From NCBI GenBank assembly GCA_964441445.1, contig CAYTYO010000006.1, positions 1 to 37,260 on the forward strand: 37,260 nucleotides of DNA, given 5' to 3'. This document shows positions 22,187 through 30,728 of the stretch, one piece after another. Below the pieces are notes generated by a model. The model made no database searches. It was not told where the DNA came from and saw only the letters and a list, made by a program, of their open reading frames with translations. The stretch's first letter is position 1, and every line of letters starts with the position of its first letter. The translations under genes and the position numbers were made by a program. This stretch comes from XYB1-FULL-44-23 sp964441445. Lineage in GTDB: Bacteria > Patescibacteriota > Microgenomatia > CAZETR01 > Amesbacteraceae.

Positions 22187-22720
22187 TTAAATAATAATTT
22201 CTTCCCAAACGTCGCCTTTAATGAGATAAATTTTTGAGTTTTGAGACAGCGAATGGTCGATAAACAAGATTCCATTTAAGTGATCCATCTCATGCTGGAT
22301 AATGTGTGCAGCGAAGCCCGAAAATGTTTCGTTTTTGGGGGCCAGTTGGCCACCAACAATCACATCATAATGGATTGTGACTGAGGCGCTGCGATGGATG
22401 GGGGAATAGTGATTTGGTATGGATAGACAGCCTTCATATACTCCATGTTTGGTGTCGGGGGTTTGTTGGCGTTTTGAGTAAGATACGATTTGTGGATTTA
22501 TAAATAATTGAGGCGGTTTTTTGGGGTTAGGGCGAATGAGGAAGAGGCGAAGGCCGATGCCAATTTGAGGTGCAGCTAAACCTACGCCTTCGGGGTTCTT
22601 TGCGGCTAGTAAAACTGTGGTCATGTCGGAAATAATGTCCAGTAGGCGTTTGTCAACCTGCTCAATAGGTTTGGCGACCTTTCGGAGGACAGGGTTAGGA
22701 ACAATCACAATATCTGACAT
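22187..22720 (-). CDS. def: Peptide deformylase
   Basis: A 177-residue metalloenzyme that removes the formyl group from nascent proteins. All three motifs are present: GVGLAAPQIG (motif I, near 46), EGCLSIP (motif II, Cys ligand) and HEMDHLNG (motif III, two His ligands and the catalytic Glu). Length is normal. TAAAAT on the minus strand (22728-22733) lies 7 nt before the ATG. The 138-aa anchored protein follows. Confidence 0.95.
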   Translation of the reverse strand: MSDIVIVPNPVLRKVAKPIEQVDKRLLDIISDMTTVLLAAKNPEGVGLAAPQIGIGLRLFLIRPNPKKPPQLFINPQIVSYSKRQQTPDTKHGVYEGCLSIPNHYSPIHRSASVTIHYDVIVGGQLAPKNETFSGFAAHIIQHEMDHLNGILFIDHSLSQNSKIYLIKGDVWEEIII

Positions 22721-22805
22721 GGCTACGATTTTACCTCAAAATACAATTCTATGCCGAATATTGTCCCTCGATTGAATTTATATAAATGCAAATATAAGAG
22801 TGGAT

Positions 22806-22890
22806 TAGAATCTTTCAAGGGTGCAACGAGTATCCTGGTGGCATAATCTAGTGGTTTAGATCAGGGCAGTGCGGATTGTGTTGCACATTG
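22806..22890 (+). other. Nested inverted repeats, possible small RNA
   Basis: Three nested stems: GTGCAAC/GTTGCAC (22821-22827 with 22880-22886), TCCTG/CAGGG (22833-22837 with 22862-22866) and ATCTA/TAGAT (22846-22850 with 22857-22861). The middle stem has a G-U only on the plus strand. TTGAAT (22772-22777), a 16-nt spacer and TATAAG (22794-22799) could drive it. The inner part resembles a tRNA D-arm, but no anticodon arm can be formed. No U-run follows. It sits between def and the ligase gene, both on the minus strand. Confidence 0.35.
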
Positions 22891-24876
22891 TTAGGGAGAG
22901 AGAGGGGAAATCTGACCAGAAGATGAGGCCATTTTAGCTAGCTGCTGCACTGATCCTGGATGGTCCGGCTTAAGCAGCAGAGCTGCAGAAAATTCTTGTC
23001 TGGCTAAAGCTAGCTGTCCCTGCATATTGTAGATGACACCAAGGTTGTAGGAGATAAGTGGGTCAGTAGGAGAATAGGATTTGGCTTTGATTAGCCAGTC
23101 TGCAGCTGCGGTTAGTTTGTCTTCATACACTGAACCTAAAAGCATGGCAGTGCGGGATGCGGATTTATAAAAATTGGGGTGACTCGGGCTTTGAGATATG
23201 GCCCGTTCTGAAAGCTGAAGAGAAGCTTGGGCCAATTGGGACGAAGCGGTAGCATCAGTATCGGAGGTTAGGACTGACAGATAAGCGGTGGTAAGTGATA
23301 GCTCAGAGCTGATAACTGGATCAGCTGGATTAAGTTCGAGCGCCTGTGACAGATTGTTGTATGCCAGGAGAATATAGGAGGTGTCAGCCGTGGTTTGGAA
23401 AGCTTTTATATTGTACTGACCTGAGGCGTACTTGATATCTGCTAACCAATAACGGAATATAGAAAATAGGAGGAATGTTCCTAGACAAAAGGCAATAAGG
23501 ACAAAAATTATTTGGGTAAACGAGAGAGGTCTTGGATGTGGCAAAGATGGAGTGGGAATATCTGATTGCAGGCAGAATAAAAATGCCGGCAATAAATATA
23601 GATATACTTGAATAGTTACAACAGAAAAACCCCAAAAGTTTGTAATGGGAATTGTTAGCCAAGCACATAGTATGGCTACCTTCTGAAGTTGGACAGCGGG
23701 CGGGGGAGATTTTTGAGAAGTTTTAAGAGGAGTTAAAGATGGCCAAAATTGTTTAGCCATAGCGGCCAGGAGAAAAAGATAAGCAATTAGTCCAATTATT
23801 CCCGTGCAGGCCAAATAGTTGAGGAACTCATTGTGGGCCTTGTTGTAGAGTAAATCCCATTCTGAGGTATTATTATGTTCAATAGGTCGATTTTGGTAGT
23901 ATGCCATTGTAAAAGTTTCCGGGCCCGTACCAATCAGAACAGTTTTAATATTTGATTTCCAAATGCGGATGGCACCGGTCCAAACGATTTTGCGGATTAC
24001 ACCCGATTCGGTTCCGCCTTCTTCGAGTGCTGGGCCAGTTGATTTGGCTGAAATAAGATTGGGTTGAGGAGGAATAACAAAATCGCGAATGGGATTTGCA
24101 AAAGTTAGAATAAAAATGAAGCAAACACCTCCGAACAAAAGCAATTTATCTTTGAGACGATGAAGCTGAATATGTTGATGGAAGAATAAATACCAGGTAA
24201 AAATAATACCGGTGATACCGGTAGCCATTATCCCTGAGCGAGATTTTGTAAAAAGCAAAGTAAGGAACATGATCAAGGGTAGGGGGAATGACCACCAATT
24301 TTTTTTGGATAAAAAATGGGCTAAAGACAGAAAAATAAGTATTGAAATGTAGGCTGCAAGCCAATTTGGTTGACCCAGGGTAGAAAAAACGCGATTTTGT
24401 ACGTCCTGAACCCAGAGTGAGGAGTCTATGCCATAGTGTTCCAGTATGCCGTAAATACAAACCAGTGTTCCAGACCAGAGGGAGATGGATATCGCTTTTT
24501 GAGTTGAGCGATGATCCATGTACGTAACAAATAGCCAGTAAAGCAAGCTGTAACATATTAAAGAGACCAAGCCGCCGTTAAATCGACTGTAATATCCCAT
24601 TAGTGAGGTGCGTTGATCGATGGAAAAGATAAAACTGATAAATTGGGAAATCAAAAATACTATGATGGGTAAGTCAAGTGTTGTTCGGCGCAGTATGAAC
24701 TGGCGGTTGAGGATCATATCAATAGCCCACAAAGAAACGCATATTCCGGTAATAGCGTAGACAATTACCATTTTGTTAAACTCGAACAATTCTGAGGTAT
24801 TAGGGAGAAAAAAAAGAGGAGTTAAGAGGAAGATAGAGGTGAGACAAAAACGAACAAGCCTTTTGGACCAAGACAT
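22891..24876 (-). CDS. O-antigen ligase/Wzy-type membrane protein with C-terminal TPRs
   Basis: A 661-residue polytopic protein with about 11-12 TM helices in residues 10-475. The Wzy_C/WaaL signature region lies at about 305-365: the loop GTGPETFTMAYY, then HNEFLNYLACTGIIGL. This type transfers lipid-linked glycans to acceptors, either polysaccharide or, in PglL-like members, pilin-type proteins. The C-terminus (about 480-655) is soluble and helical with TPR-like repeats (SYNLGVIYNMQGQLALARQEF). TAAACT on the minus strand (24883-24888) lies 6 nt before the ATG. With a pilus ATPase and giant surface protein nearby, surface glycoprotein modification is plausible but inferred. Confidence 0.82.
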   Translation of the reverse strand: MSWSKRLVRFCLTSIFLLTPLFFLPNTSELFEFNKMVIVYAITGICVSLWAIDMILNRQFILRRTTLDLPIIVFLISQFISFIFSIDQRTSLMGYYSRFNGGLVSLICYSLLYWLFVTYMDHRSTQKAISISLWSGTLVCIYGILEHYGIDSSLWVQDVQNRVFSTLGQPNWLAAYISILIFLSLAHFLSKKNWWSFPLPLIMFLTLLFTKSRSGIMATGITGIIFTWYLFFHQHIQLHRLKDKLLLFGGVCFIFILTFANPIRDFVIPPQPNLISAKSTGPALEEGGTESGVIRKIVWTGAIRIWKSNIKTVLIGTGPETFTMAYYQNRPIEHNNTSEWDLLYNKAHNEFLNYLACTGIIGLIAYLFLLAAMAKQFWPSLTPLKTSQKSPPPAVQLQKVAILCAWLTIPITNFWGFSVVTIQVYLYLLPAFLFCLQSDIPTPSLPHPRPLSFTQIIFVLIAFCLGTFLLFSIFRYWLADIKYASGQYNIKAFQTTADTSYILLAYNNLSQALELNPADPVISSELSLTTAYLSVLTSDTDATASSQLAQASLQLSERAISQSPSHPNFYKSASRTAMLLGSVYEDKLTAAADWLIKAKSYSPTDPLISYNLGVIYNMQGQLALARQEFSAALLLKPDHPGSVQQLAKMASSSGQISPLSP

Positions 24877-24927
24877 GAGGAGAGTTTAGCACGAAATACG
24901 CTTGGTTAGACGGTGGGTAGGTTAGCG

Positions 24928-25311
24928 TTAAGCTTGTATCAGAAGAGCCAGAACACCAATTGGGTATGTGGTTAATTCGTCTTCAAAGTACCTGGGGTCA
25001 ACTCCAGCATCAGTTTCATCTTTATATGTGGATTGTATTTCGGTAAGTCGAGTTTTGAATTGTTTTAAATTAGTTTCCTGTTCTTGCGGCGAAATGGGGA
25101 AACCGTTTTTGGTCATCGTTACCTGAGCAGATTTCAGACGTGATTGATATTCACGCTCAGTGAGTTGCGAGGCTATTTGGAGAAGTTGGTAACACAAATC
25201 GCCGACGGGGATGTGTCCGGGTTGATAGGGAGATATGATTATTGCAGATCCGTCTTGGTTAAAAAAATCAATTTGGACGTTTGAGAGAGAGAAAGAGAGC
25301 GGTTTTTCCAT
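24928..25311 (-). CDS. Hypothetical soluble protein
   Basis: A 127-residue protein with no membrane span. N-terminal beta strands (SNVQIDFFNQDGSAIIISPYQ) precede a helical C-terminal half. No family recognised. TAAAAT on the minus strand (25319-25324) overlaps the stop of the preceding gene and lies 7 nt before the ATG, so it may have its own promoter within a cluster of three orphans. Confidence 0.55.
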   Translation of the reverse strand: MEKPLSFSLSNVQIDFFNQDGSAIIISPYQPGHIPVGDLCYQLLQIASQLTEREYQSRLKSAQVTMTKNGFPISPQEQETNLKQFKTRLTEIQSTYKDETDAGVDPRYFEDELTTYPIGVLALLIQA

Positions 25312-25321
25312 ATGTGTTATT

Positions 25322-26074
25322 TTAAGTTGGTCTGCGACTTAGTCCTTTACCAATATATAGTAGTACTACAAGACCCAGTATTACACCACCGTAAAGAGGG
25401 GCTGGTCCAAGATCAATTACTGGAGGCAGGTCATAATTTGTTTGAGGGGCTGTAGTTGGATAGACTTCCGGAACAGTAACTGTGCCCGCCACTGGCACCG
25501 GATTATCACGGCAGTTTCCGTTTACGAGACCCGTTAGTCGAGAATTTGCGTCCTCGAGCGAAATGGGTCTAGCCTTAGAGGGTAGTTCTTTTTGGTCTAA
25601 GAAAACCGTGCCGTTATTTTGACCTTTTCCCCGGTACGAACCAAAGATGAAGGTAATATTATTACTGGGATTTCGAACTAAAAGGGAGTGGCCCAGATCG
25701 TACAGCTCGAAACCAGCCTGAACTAATAGATCCAGTCCCTGGTGGAGAATAGAATTGGCTCCTTCGTTCTCGAGGCAGGGTCGGACAACTTCACGACTAG
25801 GATCAGTTCTGACACGATTGTCAAAGTGGCGCTTGAGTTCTTCTAAAAACCTAGCTCTTTGGGCTGGATCAGTTCCCGTAAGGTAGACTGAACCTGCTAA
25901 CAACTCATTCATGAAGTCGGTAGTGTCGCCAAGATCTATGGGAGTCGGTCCTGGAGGGGGCGGTTCTTTTTGAAACCATAAATCCCCTTGTCCGTGGCCC
26001 CTGCTAATTCGCAAATCTTGATAATGGGCCAAATCACCGAGTGGCCAAAGTATTTCAGTTTGAGTTCTAGACAT
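25322..26074 (-). CDS. Hypothetical C-terminally anchored protein
   Basis: A 250-residue protein without an N-terminal signal. A soluble domain (about 50-190) includes HFDNRVRTDP and a glycine-rich GSYRGKGQNN stretch. A Pro/Thr/Val-rich linker follows (about 193-225). A single TM lies at about 228-243 with a basic SRRPT tail, the layout of a tail-anchored protein with the bulk in the cytoplasm. No family recognised. Consensus promoter upstream. Confidence 0.55.
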   Translation of the reverse strand: MSRTQTEILWPLGDLAHYQDLRISRGHGQGDLWFQKEPPPPGPTPIDLGDTTDFMNELLAGSVYLTGTDPAQRARFLEELKRHFDNRVRTDPSREVVRPCLENEGANSILHQGLDLLVQAGFELYDLGHSLLVRNPSNNITFIFGSYRGKGQNNGTVFLDQKELPSKARPISLEDANSRLTGLVNGNCRDNPVPVAGTVTVPEVYPTTAPQTNYDLPPVIDLGPAPLYGGVILGLVVLLYIGKGLSRRPT

Positions 26075-26080
26075 TCGCTA

Positions 26081-26110
26081 ATGTTACATTATAAGACATG
26101 TTTTTGTCAA
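26081..26110 (-). promoter_or_regulatory. Promoter of the tail-anchored orphan
   Basis: On the minus strand: TTGACA (26105-26110), an 18-nt spacer and TAACAT (26081-26086), 6 nt before the ATG at 26074. An internal TATAAT sits only 11 nt from the -35 and would give a longer leader. Confidence 0.55.
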
Positions 26111-26236
26111 GGGTTTAATGAATATTAAATTAATGATCGTCTAAATGATTGATATTTAAGGCTAAACAATAATAATTAACTTTTTAGTAAAGGACGCAAA
26201 TATATTGTTATAAGATAATAAAGATCGAGGACAACA

Positions 26237-26533
26237 TTACGGGAGATCCAAGGCGTTTGCTAAGAAATTCAGAGCGAAGGGAACATCAAAGATCAGGGCA
26301 AGGGGGCAAGGGGAAGCGTCTTCGGTACAATTTTGGGCAATGGTGAGAGCATGTTTTAGAGCCTGGTCGGAATTATGAGGCGAGGATCTTCTTATGGCAG
26401 CTGCTCGCATGGCTTCGTCGGCGCATTGAGGATTTCCGCAAGGTACAGCTCTCTTTGGACATCGGGTTACATCTGGAAGCCAGTCACCAGAGTCGCGGTT
26501 GGCCAGGGATAATAGATGGAAGTTATTTTCCAT
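26237..26533 (-). CDS. Hypothetical Cys-rich small protein
   Basis: A 98-residue soluble protein with six Cys (CPKRAVPCGNPQC cluster near 25-37, then NC and PC near 68-76), possibly metal-binding or disulfide-bonded. No signal peptide. No family recognised. A promoter supports the start. Confidence 0.5.
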   Translation of the reverse strand: MENNFHLLSLANRDSGDWLPDVTRCPKRAVPCGNPQCADEAMRAAAIRRSSPHNSDQALKHALTIAQNCTEDASPCPLALIFDVPFALNFLANALDLP

Positions 26534-26545
26534 GATAAGTGGCTG

Positions 26546-26574
26546 ATTATACGGAAATATGACTAAGAAGACAA
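26546..26574 (-). promoter_or_regulatory. Promoter of the Cys-rich orphan
   Basis: On the minus strand: TTGTCT (26569-26574), a 17-nt spacer and TATAAT (26546-26551), 12 nt before the ATG at 26533. From here to 26805 no gene or clear structure was seen. Confidence 0.55.
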
Positions 26575-26805
26575 AAATTTGTAATCAAGTTTGTTTGACG
26601 CAAATAACGGAAAGTTATGGCAGTGCACGGATATTTTGTGAAATTGAAAGTGCAAATAATGAAAGATAAGGACTTTGGTTTCGGGTTTGTTTGAAATTAA
26701 AAAGATAGGGGAGATGCTGAAGTGGAGATGTTTACCCGGTTATTGTGGGTCAAAGAAGAATATCCAGATAACCGTGAGATGTGGATATTTAATAATAAGT
26801 TGAGT

Positions 26806-26811
26806 TACAAT
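26806..26811 (+). promoter_or_regulatory. -10 element of galU
   Basis: TACAAT 8 nt before the galU ATG at 26820. No clear -35. Confidence 0.4.
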
Positions 26812-26819
26812 ATTCGGAC

Positions 26820-27716
26820 ATGTTGCGACAGAGAATAACAAAAGCAGTAATACCGGCTGCTGGGTTTGGAACTCGGTTTTTGCCAATGACAAAGGCGTCG
26901 CCTAAGGAAATGTTGCCGATTGTTGATAAACCAGTAATTCAATTTGTGGTGGAAGAAGCAGTTGCTTCGGGGATTAAAGATATTGTATTGGTGACTGGCT
27001 CTAACAAGCGACCTATTGAGGACCATTTTGATATGCCGAGTGCGGACCTAATTCGCAATTTGGAAGCCGGAGGGAAGATGGGGATGATTGAGGAAATAAA
27101 AGATATAGCTGAAATGGCTAATTTTATTTATATCCGGCAAAAAGGGCCGTATGGTAACGGAACACCCGTACTATGCGCAGAACCAGTAATTGATAGTGAA
27201 CCTTTTGTGGTGCTGTGGGGCGATGAGTTTATTTATTCTGAACCCCCAAGACTGAAACAGATGATTGAAGTATATGAGAAATACGGCGGGGTGGTTATTT
27301 CCGGAGTGAGGATTGACGAAAAGCAGGACTTGAAAAAATACGGTATTGCTGAGGTGGAACCGGTAGAGGGGAATGTTTATCAGATAAAACGGATTGTGGA
27401 AAAACCGGATCCGGATGAGGCGCCGTCAAATTTAGCTACACACGGAGCTTATATACTGCCACCGGAAATATTCCCCGCACTTAAAGGTTTAAGGCCGGGT
27501 AAGGGTGGGGAAATATGGTTAGTTGAGGCAATAAATGTGTTGCGGGATCAGGGTGTACCTATTTACGCTTGTGAAATTCAAAACGGAAAGTATTTTGATA
27601 CGGGAAGTAAGCTCGAATATATGAAGACGGTGGTTGAAATGGGGTTAAAACATGGGGAAATTGGAGAGGAATTCGGGACATGGTTGCGAAATAAAGCGGG
27701 AAATTTTGGAAGTTAG
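26820..27716 (+). CDS. galU: UTP-glucose-1-phosphate uridylyltransferase
   Basis: A 298-residue cytosolic enzyme making UDP-glucose for surface polysaccharides. The nucleotide-binding signature KAVIPAAGFGTRFLPMTKASPKEM (residues 8-31), VDKPVIQFVVEEA, a GDEF-type metal motif (WGDEF), the IVEKPDPDEAPSNLA stretch and the C-terminal GKYFDTGSKLEYMKT motif are all canonical. Length is normal. A terminator-like hairpin overlaps the stop. Confidence 0.95.
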   Translation: MLRQRITKAVIPAAGFGTRFLPMTKASPKEMLPIVDKPVIQFVVEEAVASGIKDIVLVTGSNKRPIEDHFDMPSADLIRNLEAGGKMGMIEEIKDIAEMANFIYIRQKGPYGNGTPVLCAEPVIDSEPFVVLWGDEFIYSEPPRLKQMIEVYEKYGGVVISGVRIDEKQDLKKYGIAEVEPVEGNVYQIKRIVEKPDPDEAPSNLATHGAYILPPEIFPALKGLRPGKGGEIWLVEAINVLRDQGVPIYACEIQNGKYFDTGSKLEYMKTVVEMGLKHGEIGEEFGTWLRNKAGNFGS

Positions 27717-27736
27717 GTGAACACTTCCTCCTTTTT
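27708..27736 (+). terminator. Putative intrinsic terminator of galU
   Basis: GGAAGT/ACTTCC (27708-27713 with 27723-27728) with a 9-nt loop, beginning in the last two codons of galU and followed by a T-rich run ending at 27736. The stem is only 6 bp, so strength is uncertain. It separates galU from the mreB promoter. Confidence 0.45.
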
Positions 27737-27800
27737 AGTGTCTTTGAAGATAAATACATTTATATGTATCCCTGTTTTTGAATTCATTTGTTATTGGGGC

Positions 27801-27829
27801 TTGAAGATCTGACGGGATAATCATATATT
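27801..27829 (+). promoter_or_regulatory. Promoter of mreB-mrdA
   Basis: TTGAAG (27801-27806), a 17-nt spacer and TATATT (27824-27829), 9 nt before the mreB ATG at 27839. Confidence 0.6.
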
Positions 27830-27838
27830 GCGGTTGCG

Positions 27839-28927
27839 ATGTTAGACTATTTATTCGGGTTGCTATCACATGATGTGGGAATTGATTTGGGAACGGCAAA
27901 TACGCTGGTGCATGTAAAGGGTAAAGGGGTGGTAATCAGAGAGCCGTCAGTAGTAGCAAGGCATAAAAAGACAAAACGGATAATCGCTATCGGGGAGGAG
28001 GCCAAAAAGATGCTGGGCCGGACGCCGGCGACAATTGAAGCTATCAGGCCGCTTAAAGACGGAGTAATTGCAGATTTTGATGCGACTGAAGCGATGCTGA
28101 AACACTATATACAGATGGTACACGAGTCCGGACGATTGATACCCCGGGTGCCACGGCCTCGGGTGGTTGTGGGTATACCGTCCGGTGTCACGGAGGTGGA
28201 GCGGCGGGCGGTCCAAGAAGCGGCGTTATCGGCTGGGGCGAGGAAGTGTTATTTAATTGAGGAACCGATGGCAGCGGCAATTGGTGCTGATTTGCCGATA
28301 TCGGATGCGGGCGGGGTGATGGTGGTGGACATTGGGGGCGGGACAGCTGAAATTGCGGTGATTTCTTTGGGAGGTATTGTTTTGAATAAATCTATTCGGG
28401 TGGCCGGAGATGAAATGGATGAGGCAATAGTTCATTACGTAAGGCTGAAATACAATATGCTTTTAGGTGAGCGGACGGCTGAAGAGATTAAAATTACTTT
28501 GGGCAATGCCCACCCATCAGCTTTTTCAGGAATGGAAGGCGAAGACGGGGAAGAGAAAAAATCCAGAACTAGAATGATGGTGGTGCGGGGAAGAGATTTA
28601 GAAAATGGGCTACCTCGAAGTTTAAAGTTAAACTCGGATGAGGTAAGGGAGGCATTGATGCCGGTTTTGAAACAAATTACTGCAACTGTTGCGGACCTGC
28701 TTGAAGAAACTCCACCGGAATTAATTTCCGATATCTTAGAAAGGGGAATTGTAATGGCAGGGGGAGGATCAATGATTGTGGGGATTGATCGGTTAATGAG
28801 CGAGGAAACGCGAATGCCGGTATTTATTACTGAGGACCCGATGACGGCGGTGGTGCGCGGTTGCGGGAAGGTTTTGGACGATGAAATGTTGTTACGGAGG
28901 GTGCGGGTAGTCGGCGGTTTGCGATGA
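27839..28927 (+). CDS. mreB: Rod shape-determining actin homologue MreB
   Basis: A 362-residue actin-fold ATPase that guides the elongasome along the membrane. Phosphate-1 motif DLGTANTLVH is near 17-26, PSVVA follows, connect/phosphate-2 motif VVDIGGGTAEIAVISLGG is near 161-178, and adenosine motif MAGGGSMIVG is near 304-313. The N-terminal MLDYLFGLLSHD is amphipathic and membrane-binding. An acidic/basic insertion (GMEGEDGEEKKSRTR near 228-243) makes it slightly longer than usual. mrdA follows after 20 nt, with no mreC, mreD or rodA between. Confidence 0.96.
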   Translation: MLDYLFGLLSHDVGIDLGTANTLVHVKGKGVVIREPSVVARHKKTKRIIAIGEEAKKMLGRTPATIEAIRPLKDGVIADFDATEAMLKHYIQMVHESGRLIPRVPRPRVVVGIPSGVTEVERRAVQEAALSAGARKCYLIEEPMAAAIGADLPISDAGGVMVVDIGGGTAEIAVISLGGIVLNKSIRVAGDEMDEAIVHYVRLKYNMLLGERTAEEIKITLGNAHPSAFSGMEGEDGEEKKSRTRMMVVRGRDLENGLPRSLKLNSDEVREALMPVLKQITATVADLLEETPPELISDILERGIVMAGGGSMIVGIDRLMSEETRMPVFITEDPMTAVVRGCGKVLDDEMLLRRVRVVGGLR

Positions 28928-28947
28928 TTGTGGTATTTTAAAAGGAT

Positions 28948-30696
28948 ATGAGAAGGTTTAGACCAGGGGTAAGTTTTGGGGACTTTGTGGTGAAAGACAG
29001 CCAAACCAGAAAATCAAGAATTGCGGATGAAAGTGAAAGCGATTTTCGGCGGGGATGGCTGGTGTGGATCGTGGTAATTGTCGGACTGGGGATAGTTGTG
29101 GTGAGGCTGGTTACTTTGCAGTTGGTGTACGGGGAACGGTATAGAGTGCTGTCAAATGAGAACCGGGTAAAAACCGTAAAAATTCCGGCGCCGAGGGGAA
29201 GGATCCTTGATCGCAATGGAATTGAGTTGGCGCGAAATGAAAAGAGGACGGTAATTAAAGACAAGGAAATCCGCGAGAGTTATCAGAGGGTATATCCGTA
29301 TGGAGAAAAAGCAGTTCACGTGCTGGGATATTTGGGTGAGGTGGGGGAAGACGAGATTGGGTTGCTAAAGGAAAGCGGAAATAAATATTTGGTGGGAGAT
29401 TTTGTGGGACGGACAGGGATTGAATATACTTTTGAGTCGCGGCTGCGGGGAGTGGATGGGGGGCGGCTAGTGGAGGTTGATAATTTGGGCGGGGTGTCGC
29501 GGGAACTGGGGCGGAAGGACCCGGTAACCGGGACGGATATTAATTTGAGTTTAGATATGGGTTTGCAGGAAGTGGCAAATGACATACTGGCGGGGAAGAA
29601 AGGAGCAATAGTTGTTTCGGTACCACTTACCGGTGAAATTTTAGCTTTGGCCAGTTCACCTACATATGATCCGAATTTGTTTGTAAGGGAAGTAGGTGAA
29701 GAGGAGGGGGTAAAAATTCAACAAATACTGACCGATGAAAATCTGCCGATGTTTAACCGGGGTATAGGCGGAGCATATCCACCAGGGTCGACATTCAAGA
29801 TGATAACTACGGCTGCAGCGATTGAGTCGGGCAAGGTCCCACCCGGGTTTACCTATACGGATACGGGGATTATCAGAGTAGGAATATACAGCTATTCCAA
29901 CTGGCTGTATTCAAAAAGCGGCGGGGTAGAGGGATTGATCGGGTTTTCGCGGGCCTTAACCAGGTCGACGGATACCTTTTTTTATAAAGTGGGGGAGATG
30001 ACCGGTCCGGTTACATTAGCTGAATGGGCAAGAAAGTTCGGATTGGCGGAAAAAACGGGGGTGGATATTCCCGGAGAAATAGAGGGATTGATACCCAGTC
30101 CGGATTGGAAACAGAAGGTGAAAGGTGAGTCTTGGTTTTTGGGGGACACCTATATTATGTCCATCGGTCAGGGAGACATTCTGACGACCCCAATTCAGAT
30201 TAATCAGATGACAAATATTTTGGCCAGTAAGGGGAAAAAATGCCGAATGAGTTTGTTAGTTGATCCGGAGGCGTGGAAAAATTGTCCGGAGGTAAGGTTA
30301 GATACTAAAACGTGGGAGATCATCCAGAAAGGGATGGTCGGGGCATGTTCCAGCGGGGGAACGGCATTCCCACTGTTTGATTGGAACGATGCGGCGATAT
30401 CCGGAAGTAAGGCAGCATCTTTTGCCAGGACGGAAGAAGCAAACGGATTGCCGGTTATTGCTTGTAAAACGGGAACGGCGGAGTATATGACGCCGGAGGG
30501 GAAAACGCGGACGCATGGGTGGCTGACGGCTTATGCACCTGCGGATGCTCCTAAGATTTCGGTGACGGTATTAATGGAAGGCGGGGGTGAAGGATCAAAT
30601 GTGGCGGCGCCTTTGGTCCGGAAAGTAATGGCTAAGTTTTTCGGAGTGACTGACACATATCCATATAACTCGATTAAGCAGGAGATTAGTGAATAG
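28948..30696 (+). CDS. mrdA: Penicillin-binding protein 2 (elongasome transpeptidase)
   Basis: A 582-residue class B PBP. A cytoplasmic stretch is followed by one TM at about 35-58. The dimerization/pedestal domain includes APRGRILDRNG, and the transpeptidase domain has SxxK at Ser281-Lys284 (PPGSTFKM), an STD triad in RSTDTFFY (S-x-D is usual for PBP2-type proteins) and KTGTAEY at about Lys507. It cross-links peptidoglycan during lateral growth together with MreB, encoded just upstream. A TATTTT lies 8 nt before the ATG, but co-transcription with mreB is likely. Confidence 0.94.
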   Translation: MRRFRPGVSFGDFVVKDSQTRKSRIADESESDFRRGWLVWIVVIVGLGIVVVRLVTLQLVYGERYRVLSNENRVKTVKIPAPRGRILDRNGIELARNEKRTVIKDKEIRESYQRVYPYGEKAVHVLGYLGEVGEDEIGLLKESGNKYLVGDFVGRTGIEYTFESRLRGVDGGRLVEVDNLGGVSRELGRKDPVTGTDINLSLDMGLQEVANDILAGKKGAIVVSVPLTGEILALASSPTYDPNLFVREVGEEEGVKIQQILTDENLPMFNRGIGGAYPPGSTFKMITTAAAIESGKVPPGFTYTDTGIIRVGIYSYSNWLYSKSGGVEGLIGFSRALTRSTDTFFYKVGEMTGPVTLAEWARKFGLAEKTGVDIPGEIEGLIPSPDWKQKVKGESWFLGDTYIMSIGQGDILTTPIQINQMTNILASKGKKCRMSLLVDPEAWKNCPEVRLDTKTWEIIQKGMVGACSSGGTAFPLFDWNDAAISGSKAASFARTEEANGLPVIACKTGTAEYMTPEGKTRTHGWLTAYAPADAPKISVTVLMEGGGEGSNVAAPLVRKVMAKFFGVTDTYPYNSIKQEISE

Positions 30697-30728
30697 TAGC
30701 TGTTTACGGGTATGATATCCTAATTGCC

